64,000 nt of DNA from Desulfatitalea sp. BRH_c12 (GTDB taxonomy: Bacteria > Desulfobacterota > Desulfobacteria > Desulfobacterales > Desulfosarcinaceae), in NCBI GenBank assembly GCA_000961655.1, contig LADR01000082.1, positions 1 through 64,000 of the forward strand. Direction: 5' to 3'. The position numbers and the translations under genes were made by a program. This document shows, in pieces, positions 58,019 through 64,000 of this stretch. Under the pieces are notes generated by a model. The model did no database searches, had not been told where the DNA came from, and worked only from the letters and a program-made list of their open reading frames with translations. Each line of letters opens with the position of its first letter. Within the stretch, counting starts at the first letter, position 1.

Positions 58019-60157
58019 TTGTTTCAAACTATTTCGGCATGGCGGCAGAGGGTTGCGCAGATGCTTTTCGGCATCTCCGATCGCGTGCCCGCGCGCTATC
58101 GCCGCTATGTCATTGCCAGCAACTTCATGTTTGTGTTCGCCCTGGCGGGGCATACGCTGTTCGTGCCGGTCTACTGGATTTTGGACGGCCCGCAGTCGCC
58201 GTCGTTCATTGTGAACCTGCTGTTCGTGCCCATAGATGCGCTGTGCCTGTACCTGAACTATCACCGGCGCTACCGGGCGGCTTTCGGGATCTGGGTGGGT
58301 GTGGTGGTCGTGCATACCGGTATGAGTACGGTGATCTACGGTTGGGATGCCGGGTTTCACTACTACTTTTTGAGTCTGGCCGTTTTCGTAGGTATCGCCC
58401 CTTGGAGAAAGATTTTCAATTCACTGCTGATCGCCGGGCTGGCGGGCATCTACATCTGGCTTAACCGGCATGATGCGGGGACGCCGCCGCCGGTGGCCCT
58501 TTCGGCGGGGATGAACGGCGCAATCTGGACGATCAACATTGTGATGAATTTCATCATCTTAGGATACCTGGCCAACTACTACGCCCTGGCCGCGGCGAAG
58601 ATCCAGGAGGCCCTGGAAGAGAGTGAAAAGATGCTGAAGACGACCTTGTCCGTGTCGCCGGTCGGCATCGCGCTGATACAGCATCGCAAAATTGCGTGGG
58701 CCAATGAGACGATGAAAGCGATCCTGGGGTACGACACCATCCAGCCGCTTGATTTTGATGTTCTGCGCTTTTTCCCCAATATACGCGAGGTGGATACGAT
58801 TCGGCATCAGGCTTACGATATGGGCCAAGCGGAGGTTACCTTTGCCGATAGTCAGCTTGTCCGGCGCGACGGCTCGGTTTTGCCCTGCCTGATCAAGATC
58901 CGCCCGATGGTCCCCCGGGATGAAAGCAAGGGCAGTCTTGTGGCGGTGATGGATATCACGGCGCAGAAGATGGCCGAACAGGAGAATGCGGCGCTGCTGG
59001 CCAAGGTGCAGCGTTCCGAGAAGATGGAGGTTGTAGGAAGGTTGGCCGGCGGGGTGGCCCACGATCTGAACAACATTTTAACGGGTATTCTGAGTTACCC
59101 GGAGTTGCTGCTGATGAACATGGCGGCGGACAACCCGATGCGCAAACCGCTGGTGACGATCCAGCGCTGCGGCGAAAAGGCGGCCACGATCGTGCAGGAT
59201 CTGCTCACCCTGGCGCGGCGCGGCGTCCACAACAAGCAGGTCGTCGATTGGAATGCCGTAGTGACCGAGTATCTGGGCAGCCCCGAGCATGACAAACTCA
59301 GAACGCTTTATCCCAAGGTACGCTTCACGGTTGACCTGTGTGCGGGTCCGGCAACGGTGGTCGGTTCACCGGTGCATTTGTCGAAAACGCTGATGAATCT
59401 GGTTTCGAATGCGTGCGAAGCCATGTCGCAGGTCGGCAGGGTGCGGGTCGGAACTGAAATACGCCGGTTGGATGACAGTCACTGCGGGTTTGAAAGCGTG
59501 CCGCCGGGCACGTATGTGGTCGTGTCGGTGGTTGACGATGGCGACGGGATTTCGGCGGAAAACCTGGAGCGGATTTTCGAGCCGTTTTATACGAAAAAAG
59601 TTATGGGCCGCAGCGGCACGGGCCTGGGCCTGGCGGTGGTGTGGGGCACGGTGAAGGACAGCGACGGCTTTGTGGATGTGGTCAGCCGCCCGGGCCGGGA
59701 GACGCGCTTTGAACTGTTTTTTCCGGCGGCGGGCGTGGCGCCGGCGATGGCTGTGCCCCTGCCCTGCCTGGACGATTACCACGGGGCCGGCGAGCATGTG
59801 CTGGTGGTCGACGATATGGCCGAACAGCGGCTTGTGGCGGCCAATATGCTGGCCAAGCTGGGATACCGGGTGGATGTGGCCGAGAGCGGCGAAGCGGCAG
59901 TGTCCTGGCTGCAGGTCAACCAGAGCGATCTGCTGTTGCTGGACATGATCATGGACCCGGGCATCGACGGATACGAGACGTACCGGCGCATTCTTGAGTA
60001 CCGTCCGGGGCAGAAAGCGCTGATCGCCAGCGGGTATTCCGAGACCAGGCAGGTCAGCAAAACGATGGATTTGGGGGCTTCGGGGTATATGCGAAAGCCG
60101 TATACGCTGCTGACCTTGGCCAAGGCGATCAGAACGGCACTGTCAGAGGCGGCATAA
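58019..60157 (+). CDS. Membrane hybrid histidine kinase (5TM-PAS-HisKA-HATPase-REC)
   Basis: About 712 residues. Five to six N-terminal helices (~35-185: FMFVFALAGHTLFVPVYWIL, FHYYFLSLAVFVGIAPW, GAIWTINIVMNFIILGYL) form a 7TM/MASE-like sensor. Then come PAS (~205-325, 'VAVMDITAQKMA'), HisKA (GRLAGGVAHDLNNILTG), HATPase (MNLVSNACEAM, DDGDGISAEN, GTGLGLAVVWG) and a receiver (VVDDMAEQRL, LLLLDMIMDPG with the phosphoacceptor Asp). TTG 58019 is preferred because AGGAG lies ~10 nt upstream; TTG 57992 is in frame but lacks one. Its last ~290 bp are partly repeated at 61,754. Confidence 0.9.
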   Translation: MFQTISAWRQRVAQMLFGISDRVPARYRRYVIASNFMFVFALAGHTLFVPVYWILDGPQSPSFIVNLLFVPIDALCLYLNYHRRYRAAFGIWVGVVVVHTGMSTVIYGWDAGFHYYFLSLAVFVGIAPWRKIFNSLLIAGLAGIYIWLNRHDAGTPPPVALSAGMNGAIWTINIVMNFIILGYLANYYALAAAKIQEALEESEKMLKTTLSVSPVGIALIQHRKIAWANETMKAILGYDTIQPLDFDVLRFFPNIREVDTIRHQAYDMGQAEVTFADSQLVRRDGSVLPCLIKIRPMVPRDESKGSLVAVMDITAQKMAEQENAALLAKVQRSEKMEVVGRLAGGVAHDLNNILTGILSYPELLLMNMAADNPMRKPLVTIQRCGEKAATIVQDLLTLARRGVHNKQVVDWNAVVTEYLGSPEHDKLRTLYPKVRFTVDLCAGPATVVGSPVHLSKTLMNLVSNACEAMSQVGRVRVGTEIRRLDDSHCGFESVPPGTYVVVSVVDDGDGISAENLERIFEPFYTKKVMGRSGTGLGLAVVWGTVKDSDGFVDVVSRPGRETRFELFFPAAGVAPAMAVPLPCLDDYHGAGEHVLVVDDMAEQRLVAANMLAKLGYRVDVAESGEAAVSWLQVNQSDLLLLDMIMDPGIDGYETYRRILEYRPGQKALIASGYSETRQVSKTMDLGASGYMRKPYTLLTLAKAIRTALSEAA

Positions 60158-60226
60158 GAACCGCGAGTGCATTTCGGGATCATCCACTTGTCAACAGTGA
60201 AAAAAAGTCCATTTTGTCTTCTTTGT

Positions 60227-60740
60227 TTACAGATGGATTTCCAATTCTTCTACGGTAATTCTAACCCAACGCAGAAGACGCTCTCGTAACTGTTCTTCGA
60301 TATTCAAGGAGCCAACTCTTTCGAAAAGACCTTTCACATCAATCATTTTCTCGATCAGGAGCAAGCGAACAAATTCTTTATCCTTTTCCCTGTAAGCCGC
60401 AAGCTTGCTGGCGGCAAGATCGTGCACCTCTACGCATAAACCTGTATTGCCGCGGGTTGCTATGGGGTCGCTGAATCGGGATCGTTCTTTGTTTCCAGCC
60501 ATCCGGCAGCATGGCCGATTCAATCGAAAACATCGACAATTCACCCAGTGCACCGTCGATTGCATCAACGGTTTCGGGTCGATTCTTCGGCTGGATATCG
60601 ACCTCTATGGATGCGCGAAGGATCTCCGTCGCATCAGGGAACTCTCCTAATAGCGCCTGAGAGCCGAAGATCCACAATTCAGTGTCGTTTGAGACATCAC
60701 AAGCTGCGCGAATTGCGTGTTCAAGCTGATCGCGTGTCAT
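60227..60740 (-). pseudogene. Nucleotidyltransferase (AbiEii/DUF6036-like), frameshifted
   Basis: Starting at 60,740, MTRDQLEHAIRAACDVSNDTELWIFGSQALLGEFP is the NTase-like start ('GSQALLG' is the GS motif of the nucleotidyltransferase fold), with 'SIEVDIQPKN' and 'MLPDGWKQR'. At ~60,465 the frame shifts by one base; 'TRGNTGLCVEVHDLAASKLAAYREKDKEFVRLLLIEKMID' then continues to 60,227, as in intact DUF6036 proteins. It overlaps the HTH gene by 20 nt, as a two-gene AbiE-like operon. The toxin half may be inactive or a sequencing error may be present. Confidence 0.8.
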
Positions 60741-61680
60741 TCTTGTTCTCCAGGCTGTCGATCATCTGCGCCCGTTCAGCGGCATTGAGGATCGCAAAAA
60801 AGGGATTGCTCTGCCGCAAGCGATTGGCGCGTTCGCTTGTGGACGTGAGAAAGCGCGCCAATCGTTGAATGGAAAAGTGATCGAGAATATCCCGCCATTC
60901 TATTAAATCTCGGGTCGCCGTTCCCTGGTCTTCTTTAAGTAAGCGATCGATATGATATTTTGCGCGTCGCACCAAGGACGCATCCTTTTCAAGGATTTCA
61001 GCCAATTTTTGGGACAACACTTTCAATTGATGATCCTTTTCCTGGTGTGTCAGTGGTTCTTGTGCCCGCTGCCGGGAAGTGTCATACGATGTTGTAGGCA
61101 GAACGCCGAATAGAGCTGTAACGCCGACTGGGTCAAGGTCCGGAATGTCCGCCTTTGTATAACCCTCGAGTTCGATGGTCAGATCAAAGTCTTTTTCAAT
61201 CTGATGAAGTCCGTCACGCAGTTGGCGGACGCATTTTGTCAGATAAAGGGATTCGTGGAGCAATCCCAACATTAAAGGCTCACCGATTTTCCTTGGAGCC
61301 GCTTGAATCCATACCGCCTGTGGCGGCGGGGTCAGGTTGTTGATTTCCTTTTTTATGACGGCAAGCAGCTGTTCATGCCGGTTCTTTTCGGCCTGAAACA
61401 GTCCTACAGTGATTTGCATGAGCCGGTCCGTGCGCCGGATTTCATACTGATGCTTTCGACCGCCGCCCACCCGGGAAATAAACCCAGACCGCAAGAGTTT
61501 TTCCAAGGCTTTTTGAGCGCCGGGTACCGTCAACCCCGCACGTTTGGCCACGTCCGAAGCCGTGAGGGGTCCTTCGACCTCATTCGACATAACCCTGAGC
61601 AACCTTACATGGGCTTGGGTGCCGAGAAGCTCGTTTAACGGGTACTGAATAGGGTCCTGTTCGGAAGCAATCGGTCGCAT
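60721..61680 (-). CDS. Winged-HTH regulator paired with NTase (AbiEi-like antitoxin)
   Basis: 319 residues. The N-terminal ~90 residues have a winged-helix pattern (TQAHVRLLRVMSNEVEGPLTASDVAKRAGLTVPGAQKALEKLLRSGFISRVGGGRKHQYEI). The middle resembles a nucleotidyltransferase-like sensing region, and the C-terminal ~100 residues are helical ('LSQKLAEILEKDASLVRRAKYHIDRLLKE'). In type IV toxin-antitoxin pairs the HTH partner neutralises and represses. AGGAGG precedes the ATG; a direct-repeat operator lies just upstream. It overlaps the downstream NTase gene. Confidence 0.82.
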   Translation of the reverse strand: MRPIASEQDPIQYPLNELLGTQAHVRLLRVMSNEVEGPLTASDVAKRAGLTVPGAQKALEKLLRSGFISRVGGGRKHQYEIRRTDRLMQITVGLFQAEKNRHEQLLAVIKKEINNLTPPPQAVWIQAAPRKIGEPLMLGLLHESLYLTKCVRQLRDGLHQIEKDFDLTIELEGYTKADIPDLDPVGVTALFGVLPTTSYDTSRQRAQEPLTHQEKDHQLKVLSQKLAEILEKDASLVRRAKYHIDRLLKEDQGTATRDLIEWRDILDHFSIQRLARFLTSTSERANRLRQSNPFFAILNAAERAQMIDSLENKNDTRSA

Positions 61681-61710
61681 GGGTGCTCCTCCTTCTATAT
61701 TACTTGAACA

Positions 61711-61748
61711 AAAATAATACTATAGTTTCGTATTGTCAACTATAGTTT
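61711..61748 (-). promoter_or_regulatory. Promoter and direct-repeat operator of the HTH/NTase operon
   Basis: On the minus strand TTGACA (complement of 61,734-61,739), a 17-nt spacer and TATTTT give a promoter. AAACTATAG occurs twice, exactly 20 bp apart (plus-strand CTATAGTTT at 61,720 and 61,740), two helical turns that straddle the -35. Likely an autoregulatory site. Confidence 0.6.
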
Positions 61749-61753
61749 AATAA

Positions 61754-62120
61754 AATGGATGTGGACGAGAACGAAGCGTCAGTGGCCTGGCTGAAGGTCA
61801 ATCAGAGCGATCTGCTTTTGCTGGACATGATCATGGACCCGGGCATCGACGGATACGAGACCTACGGCGCATTCTTGAGTACCGTCCGGGGCAAAAAGCG
61901 CTGATCCCCAGCCAGGTAGGGTGGGCATCGCCCACCATTTGATTTGCAAATGGCCATAGGTGATCTGTGGTGCGGATGACTTTAAATGACACGATGGCAG
62001 GCAACGCCCGCTCCTATCCGGGCGATCGACATAAGACAATGGTGGGCGGTGCCCACCCTACCTGGCTGGCTGCTGACCTTGGCCAAGGCGGTCAGAACGG
62101 CACTGTCAGAGGCGGCATAA
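61754..62120 (+). pseudogene. Duplicated receiver-domain fragment, interrupted by REPs
   Basis: 61,754-61,910 matches the receiver of the kinase at 58,019 (NQSDLLLLDMIMDPGIDGYETY is readable). It breaks off just after AAAGCGCTGAT, and the matching 3' end resumes at 62,071 (CTGCTGACCTTGGCCAAGGC...GCGGCATAAG). About 90 bp of the domain are replaced by a REP pair. It is a remnant in direct orientation with the intact copy (59,871-60,157), bracketing the HTH/NTase module. Confidence 0.85.
61914..62063 (+). repeat. BIME inserted in the receiver-domain remnant
   Basis: GTAGGGTGGGCATCGCCCACC (from ~61,916), the CATTTG..CAAATGGCCATAGG hairpin and GATCTGTGGTGCGGATG spacer, a GGCAACGCCCGC arm, and at ~62,040 the converging GGTGGGCGGTGCCCACCCTACC. 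The architecture is that of the RAYT-array BIMEs at 11,665-12,373. Confidence 0.85.
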
Positions 62121-62348
62121 GACTGATTTGAGGTGAAGGCTGTAAAATGTTTTGACGTAACAATGTTATTGGTTTATCTATTAAAAATCGGCAGTTGGAA
62201 ACCATAGTATAGAATTCACGTTAGCCTTTTTTCAAATGCTTTCCGCAGTACATTTCTCCCCGGCCGAGTGCCCCGTTTTAGATCTCGTGATACATCCGTT
62301 TATTTTTTGCAGGCGCTCCTTCACCCCCATGAACGGAGATTATTCAAA

Positions 62349-64000
62349 ATGCAGCTTTTCAGCATCCGAGGGTACAGCATCAAGGCTATTTTACTGCTTT
62401 TATTGCTGGTTGTACTGGTTCCGTTCCTGCTGGTTCAGGCGTATAGCTATTACGATCATTACCAAACGGTGCGCAACAGGGAGTTCACGGCCAATATCGA
62501 GATAGCGCGTGCGGCGGGCAGTGCCTTCTATGCTTTCACGCAGGGCATTGTGCACCAGGAGCTGGCCTTGGGCATGGCGGCCACGAGTTTGACACCGCTA
62601 TCGACGACGGAGCTGGCCCGGATTTTGATGCGATGCACGCGGGATTTTCCGGCCGTGCAACACTTCTTCTGGACCGATGCAAACGGGCATGTGCAGGTTG
62701 CCAGCCATCCGGAGGGCATGCAGGAGGATTTCACGAATGCGACCTGTTTTAAGCGGATTGTGGCTGGGCGGGAGTGGGATGTCGGCGACTTGAAGGCAGG
62801 TGCTGATGCCGTGGGCGGCAGCGGCGCGGTGTTTAATGTATGCCGCGCGATCCGCGATGATGGGGGCACATTGCTGGGGGTTATGGTCGCCACGGTGCTT
62901 GCGGACCGGCTGGATGCTGTGCTGCCGGTGGAAAGGATGGGCGACGGCGGCATCAGCCTGGTCGACAGCCAGGGCGTGCAGGTGTACCAGTACCCGCCCG
63001 AGCCGTACACATGGGAACAGCGCAGCTGGCTGAAGAATTATTCGGCGATCGAAAGCGCTTTCATGGATGTGGCGGAAACATCCACCATCGTGCAATCCGT
63101 CACAACCGGCGAGGATTTGCTGCTGGGGCTTACACCTATTGAGCGCATGGGCTGGTTTGCAACAGCCACGCGCGGTCGAAAAGAGGCCAGCGGACCGGTG
63201 GTTGCGTCGATGAGCAAGAACGCGCTGTGGGTTGTAGCGCTTATCGCGGTCGGCGTTGTCCTGTCCTTTGCGCTGGTCCGTCCGATTTACGCTTCGATTG
63301 CCGCTATGCACCGGTATGTGCGCGCGGTTGGCCGTGGCGAACCGAGCCCTGCGCAAACCGCCGAGGGCCCGGTGGAACTGAGGGAATTGACCGTGGCCAT
63401 CGACCGGATGGCGGAACAGGTGCGTTTGCGCGAAAAGGAGCTGCGCGAGAGTGAAGAGCTCTTCCGCAGTATCGTGGACAATCTGACCGAGGGCATGATC
63501 ATGGAATCGCCCACGGGCCGCATTGTTTATATGAATCCGGCTTGCCTGCGCATGCACGGCTTCAGTGAAGAAGATGCACCCGTGACGTTGGATGAAGCGG
63601 TGACTGCTTGGGAAACGTCCGACCCGGAGGGCAAGCCGATTCCTCCCGAGCGCTGGTTGCACAATCGGGTGCTGCACGGGGAGCGGTTCCAGGATGTCAT
63701 GCTGCATATCCGCCGGTTCGATGGGAAATGCGATTTTTACGGCAGCTACAACGGGGTCCCGATTGTGACGCCGGAAGGTGACGTGCGATTTGGATTGATG
63801 ACGGTGCGCGACGAAACGGCCCGCATGCGCGCAGAGCAGGACTTGCGCCGGCTGAATCGCACGCTCGAGCAAACGGTTCGCGAACGCACGGGCATGCTGG
63901 CCGAGACGATCGACGAGCTTAAAAGTGCCAACCAGCAGTTGGATCAGCGGGCGCGCCAGCTGGCGGCGCTGGCTTGCGAGCTGACAATGGCCGAGCAGCG
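62349..64000 (+). CDS. Membrane sensor histidine kinase (Cache-like, PAS), 5' part
   Basis: The frame is open for ~550 residues and leaves the window. Signal-anchor: IKAILLLLLLVVLVPFLLVQAYSYYDHY. A periplasmic dCache-like region (~35-280) follows, with 'FFWTDANGHVQVASHPEGMQ' and 'GGISLVDSQGVQVYQYPP'. A second transmembrane helix (~296-316, NALWVVALIAVGVVLSFALV) leads into HAMP/linker and a PAS domain (ELFRSIVDNLTEGMIMESPTGRIVYMNPACLRMHGFSEED). It ends 'QLDQRARQLAALACELTMAEQR', the linker that leads into a HisKA_3-type kinase domain. GGAG lies upstream of ATG 62349. A minus-strand frame of 424 codons over this gene is a shadow. Confidence 0.85.
   Translation, partial: MQLFSIRGYSIKAILLLLLLVVLVPFLLVQAYSYYDHYQTVRNREFTANIEIARAAGSAFYAFTQGIVHQELALGMAATSLTPLSTTELARILMRCTRDFPAVQHFFWTDANGHVQVASHPEGMQEDFTNATCFKRIVAGREWDVGDLKAGADAVGGSGAVFNVCRAIRDDGGTLLGVMVATVLADRLDAVLPVERMGDGGISLVDSQGVQVYQYPPEPYTWEQRSWLKNYSAIESAFMDVAETSTIVQSVTTGEDLLLGLTPIERMGWFATATRGRKEASGPVVASMSKNALWVVALIAVGVVLSFALVRPIYASIAAMHRYVRAVGRGEPSPAQTAEGPVELRELTVAIDRMAEQVRLREKELRESEELFRSIVDNLTEGMIMESPTGRIVYMNPACLRMHGFSEEDAPVTLDEAVTAWETSDPEGKPIPPERWLHNRVLHGERFQDVMLHIRRFDGKCDFYGSYNGVPIVTPEGDVRFGLMTVRDETARMRAEQDLRRLNRTLEQTVRERTGMLAETIDELKSANQQLDQRARQLAALACELTMAEQ

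Noticed and set aside
62598-63872. A 424-codon minus-strand open frame
   Set aside because: It lies exactly opposite the sensor kinase 62,349 onward, whose plus-strand frame encodes clear signal-anchor, Cache-like and PAS sequence. The minus frame is His/Arg-rich and shows no family pattern.

Overview
The window looks like a chromosomal segment of a Gram-negative, probably Desulfobacterota (Desulfosarcina/Desulfobacterales-like) bacterium. This is inferred from the exosortase/PEP-CTERM system with an EpsI and a PrsT-type TPR protein, a TIGR03790-type protein, many PAS/hybrid histidine kinases, and GTAG-footed REP repeats. No rRNA or tRNA gene was recognised.

Layout. 1-1,230: the 3' end of hrpB, whose tail is tandemly duplicated together with a REP palindrome. 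1,500-5,150: two PEP-CTERM protein genes, a small hypothetical, a VapBC toxin-antitoxin pair and REP clusters. 5,150-15,950: a signalling block with a GGDEF cyclase, three histidine kinases and an HDOD protein. It is split by a ~2 kb array made of one intact REP-associated tyrosine transposase (RAYT), internally deleted or 5'-truncated copies of it, and many REP palindromes. 16,400-24,300: a YkgJ-type protein, a tiny Cys4 protein, two decayed copies of a metallo-beta-lactamase/VanZ gene pair, and three more PEP-CTERM genes. 24,787-26,040: a TIGR03790-type protein. 26,063-57,557: a ~31 kb exopolysaccharide and protein-sorting locus, all on the minus strand. It is interrupted only by an IS66 remnant and an AT-rich gene. 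57,990-64,000: a hybrid kinase, an AbiE-like HTH/nucleotidyltransferase pair whose second gene is frameshifted, a REP-interrupted duplicate of the kinase receiver domain, and the 5' part of another sensor kinase.

How the genes work together. The minus-strand locus encodes a polyprenyl glycosylphosphotransferase, several glycosyltransferases, a Wzx flippase, a Wzy-like polymerase and modifying enzymes (deacetylases, FemAB/GNAT, DegT, Gfo/Idh, epimerase, three ATP-grasp proteins, a sugar-kinase-like protein). It ends in an exosortase, EpsI, PrsT and a membrane coiled-coil protein. The exosortase would process the five PEP-CTERM proteins encoded outside the locus. Four of those five genes have a well-spaced sigma-54 (-24/-12) promoter-like sequence (TGG-N8-TTGC), the fifth has a weaker one, and a near match precedes the polysaccharide operon. 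A common sigma-54 regulon is therefore the simplest model.

The most unusual structures are the RAYT array with non-autonomous derivatives flanked by a ~61 bp duplication of a receiver-domain gene end, the reciprocal decay of the duplicated MBL-VanZ module, and the toxin-antitoxin-like module bracketed by a duplicated receiver-domain fragment.
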